Source: Shewanella sediminis HAW-EB3 (GTDB lineage: Bacteria; Pseudomonadota; Gammaproteobacteria; Enterobacterales; Shewanellaceae). From it: DNA of 64,000 nt. Under the pieces are notes generated by a model. The model did no database searches. It was not told where the DNA came from and saw only the letters and a list, made by a program, of their open reading frames with translations. The stretch spans positions 3,720,001-3,784,000 of the forward strand of contig NC_009831.1 in NCBI RefSeq assembly GCF_000018025.1. The letters run 5' to 3'. Position numbers and translations under genes: made by a program. Shown one piece after another: positions 8,398-16,904 of this stretch (positions within the stretch are counted from its first letter, which is position 1; the number at the start of each line of letters is the position of its first letter).

Positions 8398-8823
8398 ATG
8401 AGTCAGATAACTAACATCATCGAGCTGCAGCATAAGCTGCTAGAAGAGCTGAAAGTAACGATAACACAAGAGAAAAGTGCGCTCATCGAACAGAGTGCAG
8501 ACCTTTTACTCTCATTGGCCACGGCCAAAGCTAAGTTACTCGATGATCTCAAAGCTAATGATGTGAACCTATCCACTCATCCAGAAAAATCATTGCTGAT
8601 CAGTGATAGCGTATTATCTGCAAAAGTAAATTCCGCCAAGGAACTGCTTGCTGAATGCCAACAATTGAACATTGAAAACACCAGTTTAATCGAACTGAAT
8701 ATCGCCAGTATCAACCGCCTGTCACAGGCCCTTCAAGTTAGCAGAAATGCATCCAGCCTTACCTATAACGGTAAAGGTAAGACCTCAACCATATCGACAT
8801 TAGGTAATAACTTAAAAGCGTAA
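8398..8823 (+). CDS. flgN: Flagellar export chaperone FlgN
   Basis: FlgN family chaperone (141 residues), expected to bind the hook-filament junction proteins FlgK and FlgL before export. It is predicted to be all-helical (ELQHKLLEELKVTITQEKSAL; LAECQQLNIENTSLIELNIA) with the short Asn-rich end typical of FlgN. Sequence conservation in this family is low, so the call rests on length, helical pattern and position directly after flgM, where flgN is normally found. The start ATG 8398 overlaps nothing and lies seven bases beyond flgM. Confidence 0.85.
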   Translation: MSQITNIIELQHKLLEELKVTITQEKSALIEQSADLLLSLATAKAKLLDDLKANDVNLSTHPEKSLLISDSVLSAKVNSAKELLAECQQLNIENTSLIELNIASINRLSQALQVSRNASSLTYNGKGKTSTISTLGNNLKA

Positions 8824-9092
8824 AAGCAGCGGCGAGCTAAAGATAAAGCTAAGAAATCTCCGCGAGCCCAAAGCAAAGCCCCCTCCCCTTAAATCGTTCC
8901 CTAGATAGTCGTTCCTAACTCGTAGCTCATCTCGAAGCTATAGTCGTCACTCCTGAGCAGGCAGGAGCCCGAAGCTTTAGCTTCGTTCTTTTTGCTTAGT
9001 TCTTTTAAGAATAAATTGCCCGCTCAAAGACATTGCGGGGATGACGGAGATAGGAAGCTCGTGCCCGTACCGTAGCCCGTAGCGTAGCTAAT

Positions 9093-9539
9093 TTAAAAAT
9101 AGGTGATCTCTTTTATCTTCTGCGGTCTGTTTTGCTGTTGATAAAGCGCCCATACCTGAGCGAAGTCTAACTCAAGCTCAGTCACATAGTGGTCACCGGC
9201 AGGATAGCTTTTTACCACCTTAGCACCTCGTATCACCCCAGTAACCGATGCCTGAATACTGTCATCGGTCAGCATCCAATCATTGACCCTACTCGAAGCT
9301 GAGAGCTGCTGACCATATACCTGCTCGGCTAACTCCCTGTAAGCGGCGATTTTTGAGGCTTGCATCGCCATTAATACTTTTTGTGATTGGGCGTCTGCCG
9401 GTTGAGTATCTAAAGGTGCATACCCTATTGCAGTCAACTTAGGAAAACTCTCCGGCGGCTGGGTTTCCCACTCGATATACCTGTCTTTAGATGAACAGCC
9501 CGTGATGAGCACTAGAATTAACATCAGCCAAATCTTCAT
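9093..9539 (-). CDS. flgP: Flagellar outer-membrane lipoprotein FlgP (LPP20 family)
   Basis: Outer-membrane lipoprotein of 148 residues, signal peptide MKIWLMLILVLITGC with the lipobox Cys at residue 15. The LPP20-type core (LMAMQASKIAAYRELAEQVY, RGAKVVKSYPAGDHYVTELE) is characteristic of FlgP. In Vibrio, FlgO, FlgP and FlgT build outer-membrane ring structures around the sheathed flagellum and are needed for motility. Its ATG overlaps the flgO stop (ATGA), so the two are translationally coupled and share the sigma54 promoter upstream of flgO. Confidence 0.9.
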   Translation of the reverse strand: MKIWLMLILVLITGCSSKDRYIEWETQPPESFPKLTAIGYAPLDTQPADAQSQKVLMAMQASKIAAYRELAEQVYGQQLSASSRVNDWMLTDDSIQASVTGVIRGAKVVKSYPAGDHYVTELELDFAQVWALYQQQNRPQKIKEITYF

Positions 9540-10162
9540 TTTGTATCACCTTTCACTTGAACCTCTTGCACACCAACACTGCTATCTCGATATAACAGCC
9601 CCTCTTGTGAGACCACCTTTTCAGAGTACTTCAGATACCCGGGAAGGTCCTTGACGGAGAAGCTCCCCTGAGATGCTGAGACAACACGATTATTCGTGAC
9701 GTTGACAATTCTTGAGTTAACTACGACGCCCAAAGTATTGGGGCTCATGGTTGATACAAGAACGTGCTCGACGGCGATACCCGAGGGCAATTGCTTCCAA
9801 TCCCGGGTCAGTAAGAAATCCCCTTCAGGTGTGACCCTGATATTATCACCGACATTGATATCGACCAGGCTAAATTGATTATCATGCAGCGCAGAGATAA
9901 AGCCTTGCTGAAGCTGTAGACCTATAGCATTTGTCCGCTTAAGATCTTCCAATAACACTGGTGTAGCGACAAGGAGTGGCTGATTTGATCTCAGTTCATC
10001 ATTTTGTCTTACCAACTCATTCACTATCTGTTGAGACATATGATTAATTGCCGAACTCTGCGGCAACTGATTGCCGCTGGCAAGCGGTTCCATATCTGAG
10101 CTTCCACTCTGAGCACAAGCGCTAAGCAATAAAACAGATGATAGAAGTAGAACTATACGCAT
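9536..10162 (-). CDS. flgO: Flagellar outer-membrane lipoprotein FlgO
   Basis: Lipoprotein of 208 residues: signal MRIVLLLSSVLLLSAC with Cys16. The body matches the FlgO domain (INHMSQQIVNELVRQNDELR, PVLLEDLKRTNAIGLQLQ, GVVVNSRIVNVTNNRVVSAS). FlgO is part of the outer-membrane disk of Vibrio-type polar flagella. It is the first gene of the leftward flgO-flgP pair. A sigma54-like promoter is centred about 110 nt upstream. Confidence 0.9.
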   Translation of the reverse strand: MRIVLLLSSVLLLSACAQSGSSDMEPLASGNQLPQSSAINHMSQQIVNELVRQNDELRSNQPLLVATPVLLEDLKRTNAIGLQLQQGFISALHDNQFSLVDINVGDNIRVTPEGDFLLTRDWKQLPSGIAVEHVLVSTMSPNTLGVVVNSRIVNVTNNRVVSASQGSFSVKDLPGYLKYSEKVVSQEGLLYRDSSVGVQEVQVKGDTK

Positions 10163-10266
10163 AGCAACATCCTAAACTTAACCAATAAAAATGCTATGAG
10201 ATCGCAAAGAGTAAAACTAGCGAGCCCGAAATGAATACTCTCTCATAGAAGCTTATACAAAATGAA

Positions 10267-10281
10267 GCAAATATCACGCCA
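10267..10281 (-). promoter_or_regulatory. Sigma54 promoter of flgO-flgP
   Basis: Leftward sequence TGGCGTGATATTTGC has TGGC and TTGC at the exact -24/-12 spacing. It is about 105 nt upstream of flgO, and a second sigma54-like site 110 bp away faces the opposite direction toward the GSCFA gene. The region between 10,163 and 10,518 otherwise shows nothing coding. Confidence 0.75.
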
Positions 10282-10392
10282 AAGGTGAGGCTGCTATGCC
10301 CCAGCCACCACGGTTATTTATTCAATAGAGTATTAGCATGTTCATCGGCTTGATTAAGCGTAACTTTAACTTGGTTATCTTTTTTTTCTCGC

Positions 10393-10407
10393 AGGCATGC
10401 ATATTGC
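10393..10407 (+). promoter_or_regulatory. Sigma54-like promoter of the GSCFA gene
   Basis: AGGCATGCATATTGC: the invariant GG-N10-GC and the TTGC box are present. Only the first base (A for T) departs from consensus. It lies about 110 nt upstream of the 10,519 start codon and points toward it. If real, it ties this gene to the flagellar sigma54 regulon. Confidence 0.6.
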
Positions 10408-10518
10408 TTTATCATTTAAAATGTAAATAAACTGTCAGTTAAACGTCGGTGGTATGCCAACCAAGGTCAGCACCTAATCCCCCTGACATCTATTTGAAAG
10501 ATACGGAGAGATTGTATT

Positions 10519-12303
10519 ATGAAGAGATCTGGCTCTACCCCCTACAGTGATAAAGGCGAAACTTTTTTTTGGCGCACTGGCGTTGCGAGCATTAAGCTTG
10601 GCCAAGAGACATTCACCCAATTGCATCAAATCGATTTAGGCATCGACAACCCGAGAATTTCATCCATCGGTTCTTGTTTCGCACAGCATGTGGGCAAGTG
10701 GCTAAATGCGGGAGGTTACTCATTTAATCAGAGCAAAATTGAAACCAATCAGGTATCCAGCTTTGCTTTCGGTAATCTATACACACCAAGATGTCTTCTA
10801 CAATGGTTTGATATTGCTGAAACAGAGTCAGGTTTTGATAAAAGCTGTGCAATCTACTCCGACGCTGATAAATATTATGACCTGTTAAGACCCAACTTTA
10901 ACCCTGACGGTTTCAACTCCCAAGCCGATCTCGTTGCAGCCAGAATAGCTGCTGCTACTGAGATGCTCGAAACAATAGCCGTCACAGATGTACTAATTTT
11001 TACACTAGGTTTAACCGAGGCGTGGAAAGATTGCAGCAATGTTTTTTACCCGAGCTGTCCCGGCATCATATCCGGTGTCTTCGACGACTCCCGCTACAGT
11101 TTCCATAACTTTAGCTATGAAGAGATCCGCACCGACCTTGAAAAAATATCGACCCGTCTAAAGACAATTAATCCTGGTATAAAAATAATTTTAACCGTCT
11201 CCCCCGTACCATTAACTGCAACGGCCACAGGTAAACATATCATGGTCGCTAACCAGCATTCAAAATCCATTCTTCGAACAGTCGCCGGCTTCATGTGTGA
11301 TAATAGAACTGATTTCCATTACTTCCCCTCTTACGAGATCATTACCGTCCCCTGCGCTGGAGATTTCAGATTTGAGAGTAACCTAAGATCTGTTACCCCC
11401 AAAGCCGTTAACTATGTGATGCGCCATTTCGGCTCAGTCCTGGGGGCACAAACTGAGTCGACTCTGGCTCAAGATCCACAGCAAAAGATTGAGGTGATCT
11501 CATCGGATAATGATGAAGTCGTCTGCGATGAAGAGATGCTCGAAGCCGCAAGTAAGCTACAAGATAACCCAATAGAGCAGCCCCTGTCAGACCTCACCCT
11601 GTTTGGTGATAGCCATATGGCTAAGCTTTCTAAGTCGCTTATAGACATGGATGTTCGACATTGTGGTGGCATGGTAATGAATGGTTCAGGCTTCTCTCAA
11701 AAGAAGTTTGCACTATGCGATACCGAATACTTTGTACCGCTGGAAAATGCGGCATCGAGAAAGTTATGGTCGGTGATCTTCGCTAATTTATCCGGTCACG
11801 AACACAGTGAAGCTCCCACTAACTCGACCATTATTACTAACCTAGGAATGCAGACTCATCAGAACATTTCCAGGTTTGCGACTTGGCTGAACATGACCTA
11901 CCCGGAAGGAAAATCGGAAGTCTCAACACAGGAGTTTGTCGATTACTTCAATGAAGATCTAACTGAGCAACTCTCAATACTACTTAAGCTTCACAATCAA
12001 GGTCACAACGTGATTGTTGTTTCCGATCCCCCTTTCAGTCAGTACTTTGAAGAGTCGAAATCGATGTCTAACATCATCTATTCCTACTTTGATGCCATGG
12101 AGTATATCTGGAATGAATTTGGTATCAGATTTTTTAATGCTGCCACGACCTTCGATAAAGAGATTTCAGATCCGCAAAGTTATATCTCTGACATAATATA
12201 CGATGATGGTAATCATGATTGGATACATGGAAATGAGAAGTACTACTCCTGGCTCGCAGAAAAACTCATGCCGCTAGTCAATCAACCAACTTCAATTAAC
12301 TAA
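10519..12303 (+). CDS. GSCFA / SGNH double-domain protein, flagellar-associated
   Basis: A 594-residue cytosolic protein without signal peptide or membrane segments. The N-terminal half (about 45-315) is a GSCFA-family domain with SSIGSCFAQHVGKWL (GSCFA at 51-55), IFTLGLTEAWKD and ILTVSPVPL. The C-terminal half (about 355-590) looks like a second SGNH-hydrolase-type fold with GDSH at 362-365, an NLG segment (TNLGMQTHQN) and a D-x-x-H pair (Asp567, His570). SGNH enzymes hydrolyse or transfer acyl esters, often on glycans; no substrate is known for GSCFA proteins. Placement between flgO and flgT, a sigma54-like promoter, and a nearby nonulosonic-acid operon suggest a role in flagellar glycan O-acylation or de-acylation (inference). 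AGAG lies 8-11 bases before the ATG. Confidence 0.8.
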   Translation: MKRSGSTPYSDKGETFFWRTGVASIKLGQETFTQLHQIDLGIDNPRISSIGSCFAQHVGKWLNAGGYSFNQSKIETNQVSSFAFGNLYTPRCLLQWFDIAETESGFDKSCAIYSDADKYYDLLRPNFNPDGFNSQADLVAARIAAATEMLETIAVTDVLIFTLGLTEAWKDCSNVFYPSCPGIISGVFDDSRYSFHNFSYEEIRTDLEKISTRLKTINPGIKIILTVSPVPLTATATGKHIMVANQHSKSILRTVAGFMCDNRTDFHYFPSYEIITVPCAGDFRFESNLRSVTPKAVNYVMRHFGSVLGAQTESTLAQDPQQKIEVISSDNDEVVCDEEMLEAASKLQDNPIEQPLSDLTLFGDSHMAKLSKSLIDMDVRHCGGMVMNGSGFSQKKFALCDTEYFVPLENAASRKLWSVIFANLSGHEHSEAPTNSTIITNLGMQTHQNISRFATWLNMTYPEGKSEVSTQEFVDYFNEDLTEQLSILLKLHNQGHNVIVVSDPPFSQYFEESKSMSNIIYSYFDAMEYIWNEFGIRFFNAATTFDKEISDPQSYISDIIYDDGNHDWIHGNEKYYSWLAEKLMPLVNQPTSIN

Positions 12304-12632
12304 TACCGATTAACTTATACCAAAGTCATCAAAGCGTTTTTCCTAAGTTCAATCAATATTGAACTTAGGTTAATCGAAATAATTCAGAAACTTTCAGCAC
12401 TATTTCAAAAACATTGAGACATACAGCTTCACCCTCACGTCCTTTAGCCGCTGCCTCATCAAGATAAGGCATAGATATTGCTTGATATTGGTTAATGTAG
12501 ATAATAGTTAAGTGACGGCGGTTGAACTGTCATTTTTATGTCGATTCCCGGTTAGATAACCATAGTTAGATAGCAATAGTCAGATAACCATAGTCAACTA
12601 CCGATATCGACAACAAAGAAGTGGACCAATAG
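12304..12632. other. Intergenic region before flgT
   Basis: A perfect 12-bp-arm stem-loop (CCTAAGTTCAAT / ATTGAACTTAGG, 4-nt loop, 12342-12369) lies about 40 nt after the preceding stop and has no U-tract. At about 12551-12600 there is a degenerate tandem repeat built on GATAACCATAGT. No clear sigma54 or sigma28 promoter was found for flgT here. Confidence 0.6.
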
Positions 12633-13799
12633 ATGAAACGAATTTCCTTGCTCCTTCTCACCTTAGTATCCCTGTACTCTCAGCTCGCATTCGGCGCCTG
12701 GGTCGTAGTAAAAGGCGAAGCGAATATAGTCAACGGTAATGTCCCCAAAGCTCGGGAGGATGCAATTCATCAGGCTCTAACCTATGCCACTCTTAACAGT
12801 GGTGCCAACTTCACCAGCACTAAACAGGTCAAAAATGGTCAGCTTGTGGAAGATAGCTTTTCAATTCAAAACCAATCGGAAGCGGCTAAAGTTGAGTTAG
12901 TCAATGAACTGATAGAAGACGATAAGCTCACCGTCATGGTCAGAGTTGATATCATTTCCTCCGGCACCAATGAGATGCAGTGTGACAGTCAATCTCTTAA
13001 GGCAGCCATATTAGTCCCGCAGTCACTCATTAAAGACAGAACGCAGCTACGCTACGGTAATATCGGATTTTTTGAAAAGGCACTATCTCAACGAATTGGA
13101 GACGCACTAACTCAGAGTTCTCAAACCAGCTTTCCCCATATTCATGCCAACGAACGCTTAGACATAGAGCAGGCATTAGTCGACATTCGGGGATACCGTC
13201 TGCCCAGCTGGCTGAGTGAGATAACAGACAGTCAATATGTGTTACTGCCCGAAATCATCGATATTTCAACCGATCCCGCAGAGAGTCATATGCTTGGGTT
13301 GTGGAGCAGCGACCCGAACCGCCAGTTTCAAATTCGTCTTTCACTCTATCATGGGATCAGTGGTGAGAAGATCTGGAGTGAGAGCTACAATACCTCCGCC
13401 CCCTGGGAGTTCGACCGTCAGGAAACCGTTCCCTCTAATCACCAAAGATTTTGGCAATCGACCTACGGAAAAACCATCGACAAGGTGTTAGCTCAGGCCA
13501 TCGAAGATATCGATACCAGCTTAAGCTGTCGCCCTATTCTGGGACAGGTCGTCGCCAAACAACATGACAGGCTGATCATAAACCTGGGACGACGCCACGG
13601 AATACATGTAGGTGATTCATTCCAGCTTATCCTGCAACAAAACTTCCCCGACCGATTCGATAAGATGAGAGCAGTTGCCGGAAAGAGCCGCGCGACGGTA
13701 GAAATTGATCAGGTCACCGAAGATACCGCCACCGCCGTATTAGTCGGACAGAAAGCCTCCTTCAATGTACAAATAAATGATATTGCGATAAAGATGTAA
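12633..13799 (+). CDS. flgT: Flagellar H-ring/T-ring assembly protein FlgT
   Basis: Periplasmic protein of 388 residues with a cleavable signal (MKRISLLLLTLVSLYSQLAF-GAW). Three FlgT regions are present: the N-terminal domain (VKGEANIVNGNVPKAREDAI, HQALTYATL), the middle domain (SLKAAILVPQSLIKDRTQLR) and the C-terminal domain (GQVVAKQHDRLIINLGRRHG, IHVGDSF). In Vibrio, FlgT organises the H-ring around the LP-ring and is required for MotX/Y and FlgO/FlgP assembly. It lies in the same flagellar block as flgO/flgP. The gene ends before a tRNA with a 190-nt gap that can form a long imperfect hairpin. Confidence 0.92.
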   Translation: MKRISLLLLTLVSLYSQLAFGAWVVVKGEANIVNGNVPKAREDAIHQALTYATLNSGANFTSTKQVKNGQLVEDSFSIQNQSEAAKVELVNELIEDDKLTVMVRVDIISSGTNEMQCDSQSLKAAILVPQSLIKDRTQLRYGNIGFFEKALSQRIGDALTQSSQTSFPHIHANERLDIEQALVDIRGYRLPSWLSEITDSQYVLLPEIIDISTDPAESHMLGLWSSDPNRQFQIRLSLYHGISGEKIWSESYNTSAPWEFDRQETVPSNHQRFWQSTYGKTIDKVLAQAIEDIDTSLSCRPILGQVVAKQHDRLIINLGRRHGIHVGDSFQLILQQNFPDRFDKMRAVAGKSRATVEIDQVTEDTATAVLVGQKASFNVQINDIAIKM

Positions 13800-13989
13800 C
13801 CAAAAGATGCTCGCGGGTGCAGCCACACTAACTATAACCAGCGAGTAAAGCTGGTAAGCAGAAGTAGTAAATGTGTGCACTCGCGATCAGATTATTTATC
13901 TGTATATTTGAATAAGAAACAAGCAACTAAATTTAAAGCCTTTTCATCCCTCTTTTCATCTGGAATAAAACCAGTATAATCACTTCCGT

Positions 13990-14065
13990 CTCCCTATAGC
14001 TCAACAGGATAGAGCAGTCGCCTCCTAAGCGATCGATCGGGGTTCGAGTCCCTGTGGGGAGACCA
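13990..14065 (+). tRNA. tRNA-Arg (anticodon CCU)
   Basis: A 76-nt cloverleaf can be drawn by hand. The acceptor stem is CTCCCTA / TGGGGAG with one G-U pair. The D-stem is GCTC/GAGC, the anticodon stem GTCGC/GCGAT with loop CTCCTAA (anticodon CCT, reading AGG), and the T-arm is CGGGG-TTCGAGT-CCCTG. The discriminator A and encoded CCA complete it. A CATAAGAA...TTCTTATG inverted repeat right after it may be its terminator. Confidence 0.93.
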
Positions 14066-14504
14066 TAAGAAGCCTTTTTCTTATGCAATTCAATAAATAT
14101 TCAACGCAGATACGTATGGCTACTTTATTACCTACATTCTCAACAGGCTCAGCTCATCGAACTTTAAACCCACTTTATCCCTGCTTTCAAAACACTTAAG
14201 TGCCAATTTCCTGCCAGTAAGATTACCCACTCCTGACTAAAATCGATTTAACATGGCTTAAAATAGCCTTTTCACGATCTGATACGCTAACGATCCAATC
14301 GATATCTCTTATTGAATTCACTACATTTTTTAAAAACCCCTCTCAAGAAGATGGATTTTATAATCATTTAAGCTCAGTAATTGATTTGGTTCATTTTTTG
14401 CATTAATTCTCAGCATATTAAAAATATTTTCAGTGAAAATAATATAGACTTTAGATATCACTATGTTCGATTGTGATAACCGACAAGATGGATAAATTTA
14501 ATAG
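14066..14504. other. Intergenic region before the legionaminic operon
   Basis: AT-rich. Apart from the small hairpin directly after the tRNA, no open reading frame, repeat or convincing sigma28/sigma54 promoter was found. The promoter of the following operon must lie here but could not be assigned with confidence. Confidence 0.5.
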
Positions 14505-15716
14505 ATGAGACCAACTGGTAGCCCAATGACTGACACCCTGAAATTGATTGGAAGAGAGAAAGCACTTTTTTCATCAGACATTAGCCAACATGAAAGCCTG
14601 TTGGCCGGCGAAGTATGTCGGTCGCGTTTTCTGGTTCTGGGTGGTGCCGGCTCAATTGGTCAGGCCGTCGTTAAAGAGATCTTTAAGCGTTCCCCGTTGA
14701 AGCTTCACGTGGTCGATATTAGTGAAAATAATTTAACTGAACTAGTTAGAGATATACGCAGCTCTTTTGGGTATATCCAAGGTGACTTTCAAACCTTTGC
14801 CCTTGATATAGACTCTATAGAATATGACGCGTTTATAAATCAAGATGGCCTGTATGATTACGTACTGAATCTTTCAGCGCTGAAACATGTAAGAAGCGAG
14901 AAAGATCCCTTCACCTTGATGCGTATGATCAATGTTAATATTTTCAATACAGACAAGACCATAGAACAGTCGATAGACAGTGGCGTTAAGAAGTATTTTT
15001 GTGTCTCCACCGACAAGGCCGCAAATCCGGTCAATATGATGGGGGCATCTAAACGTATCATGGAGATGTTCCTGATGCGTCGTAGTCAAAATATTACTAT
15101 ATCCACCGCACGTTTCGCCAATGTGGCATTCTCTGATGGCTCTTTGCTACACAGTTTTAATCAGCGCATCTTGAAACATCAACCCATAGTCGCGCCAACT
15201 GACATTAAGCGTTATTTTGTCACACCAAAAGAGTCCGGTGAGCTCTGTTTAATGTCCTGTATTTTTGGCGAGAATAGAGATATCTTCTTTCCTAAGCTTG
15301 ATGAATCTCAACACCTTATATCCTTTGCTGACATAGCTAAAAGGTATCTTTTAGCTCGAGGCTATGAAGCTTATATTTGCAGTAGCGAAGAGGAGGCCAG
15401 GCAACTGGTATCCACCCTACCCGCTAAGGGTCTGTGGCCATGCTACTTCACTGTCAGTGATACCAGCGGAGAGAAAAATATTGAGGAGTTTTATACCGAC
15501 AATGAAACCCTCGATATGACCCGATATGCAGAACTGGGGATTATTAAAAATGATCTTGAATACGATCCAGGGTTGATCGAACTGTTTGAAAAAACGATTC
15601 AATCGATGAAGTCCTACAAATCATGGAGCAAGAAGCAGTTAGTTGAGCTTTTTCATCAAATGTTGCCTGAGTTCGGCCATAAAGAAACCGGGAAGTCTCT
15701 CGATGAAAAAATGTAA
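14505..15716 (+). CDS. legB: Nucleotide-sugar 4,6-dehydratase, LegB-like
   Basis: Extended SDR of the CapD/PseB/LegB type (403 residues). It would convert a nucleotide-GlcNAc to the 4-keto-6-deoxy sugar, the first committed step of legionaminic acid synthesis. The NAD(P)-binding motif is LVLGGAGSIGQAVV, and the active-site region is STDKAANPVNMMGASKRIME, with Met replacing the usual Tyr of YxxxK as in this subgroup. The protein is longer than Campylobacter LegB (about 320) through a C-terminal region after residue about 310. It heads a ten-gene operon. The start is uncertain: ATG 14505 or ATG 14526, neither with a good Shine-Dalgarno. Whether the substrate is GDP- or UDP-linked cannot be read from sequence; the ptmE neighbour suggests GDP. 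Confidence 0.82.
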   Translation: MRPTGSPMTDTLKLIGREKALFSSDISQHESLLAGEVCRSRFLVLGGAGSIGQAVVKEIFKRSPLKLHVVDISENNLTELVRDIRSSFGYIQGDFQTFALDIDSIEYDAFINQDGLYDYVLNLSALKHVRSEKDPFTLMRMINVNIFNTDKTIEQSIDSGVKKYFCVSTDKAANPVNMMGASKRIMEMFLMRRSQNITISTARFANVAFSDGSLLHSFNQRILKHQPIVAPTDIKRYFVTPKESGELCLMSCIFGENRDIFFPKLDESQHLISFADIAKRYLLARGYEAYICSSEEEARQLVSTLPAKGLWPCYFTVSDTSGEKNIEEFYTDNETLDMTRYAELGIIKNDLEYDPGLIELFEKTIQSMKSYKSWSKKQLVELFHQMLPEFGHKETGKSLDEKM

Positions 15717-15746
15717 GTTAACGGCACCTCAGAGGTCTCCAGAATA

Positions 15747-16904
15747 ATGAAATCATTAATAGAGTTTATTCGAGAAACCTATCAAACCAATGAGTTTATT
15801 CCTCTGCATGCCCCGACATTCCCAGGCAATGAACAGGCGTATGTCGCGGAGACAATAGCCAGTACCTTTGTGTCGAGTGTTGGCAAGTTTGTCATCGATT
15901 TCGAACACAAGATTGAATCTTTTACCGGTTCACCTAAAGCGGTTGCCACTTCCAGTGGCTCCAGCGCCTTGCATACCGCCTTGTACATGGCAGGGGTAAC
16001 AAGTGGGGATCTGGTTATCACTCAAGCCCTCACTTTTGTGGCTACCTGTAATACCTTATACCACATGGGCGCAGCCCCAATTTTTGTCGACATTGCAAAA
16101 ACAAGTTTAGGCTTATCTCCCCACGCCGTTCAAGCGTATCTGGAAGAATATGGGGTTATCGATGAGCATGGCTTGTGTACCCACAAGGAGACGGGGCAAA
16201 TTATTAGAGCCCTGCTGCCTATGCATACTTTCGGTCATCCAGTGGAGCTGGATGAATTAGCCGTCATTTGCCATCGATGGAATCTGGTTTTAATCGAAGA
16301 TGCAGCCGAAAGCCTAGGGTCATTCTATAAAGGAAAGCATACGGGCACGGTGGGAGATTTCGCTGCACTGAGTTTCAACGGCAACAAAATTATCACCACA
16401 GGTGGTGGCGGGATGTTACTTGCAAATAGTCAAAGCAGTGGCGAGCGAGCCAAGCATATAACAACGACCGCTAAGGTGCCCCACCCTTTTGAATTTTACC
16501 ATGATGAACCAGGTTTTAACTACCGAATGCCAAACCTGAATGCTGCACTTGGCTGTGCTCAGATGGAAAGCCTTCCCCTGTTTATCGAACAGAAGCGAGC
16601 ACTGGCAAAGCACTATCAGACTTTCTTTAGCAATAGCGAGCTGCAGTTTGTTCATGAGCCTAGTTATGCCAAGTCTAACTATTGGCTTAATGCGGTCATT
16701 TGTCCCGATACACAGAGTCGTGACAGACTACTTAAGTCGACAAATGATAATGGTGTGATGACACGACCAGTGTGGCAGCTCATGCATCGCCTCCCTATGT
16801 TTAAAGATGCGGTGCGCGGCTCGTTAACAAACTCTGAATTAATCGAATCTCGTCTTATCAATCTACCTAGCTCTCCAGCGACAATAGGATTAACCCATGC
16901 CTAG
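15747..16904 (+). CDS. legC: PLP-dependent sugar aminotransferase LegC
   Basis: DegT/DnrJ/EryC1-family aminotransferase of 385 residues. It would add the amino group to C4 of the 4-keto-6-deoxy sugar made by the preceding gene. Visible features are the PLP-phosphate-binding region (ATSSGSSALHTALYMAGV), the Asp of IEDAAESLGSFY and the Schiff-base lysine in SFNGNKIITTGGGG (Lys214). The SFNGNKI sequence is typical of the LegC subgroup rather than PseC. Its end overlaps legG by eight bases. Confidence 0.9.
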   Translation: MKSLIEFIRETYQTNEFIPLHAPTFPGNEQAYVAETIASTFVSSVGKFVIDFEHKIESFTGSPKAVATSSGSSALHTALYMAGVTSGDLVITQALTFVATCNTLYHMGAAPIFVDIAKTSLGLSPHAVQAYLEEYGVIDEHGLCTHKETGQIIRALLPMHTFGHPVELDELAVICHRWNLVLIEDAAESLGSFYKGKHTGTVGDFAALSFNGNKIITTGGGGMLLANSQSSGERAKHITTTAKVPHPFEFYHDEPGFNYRMPNLNAALGCAQMESLPLFIEQKRALAKHYQTFFSNSELQFVHEPSYAKSNYWLNAVICPDTQSRDRLLKSTNDNGVMTRPVWQLMHRLPMFKDAVRGSLTNSELIESRLINLPSSPATIGLTHA

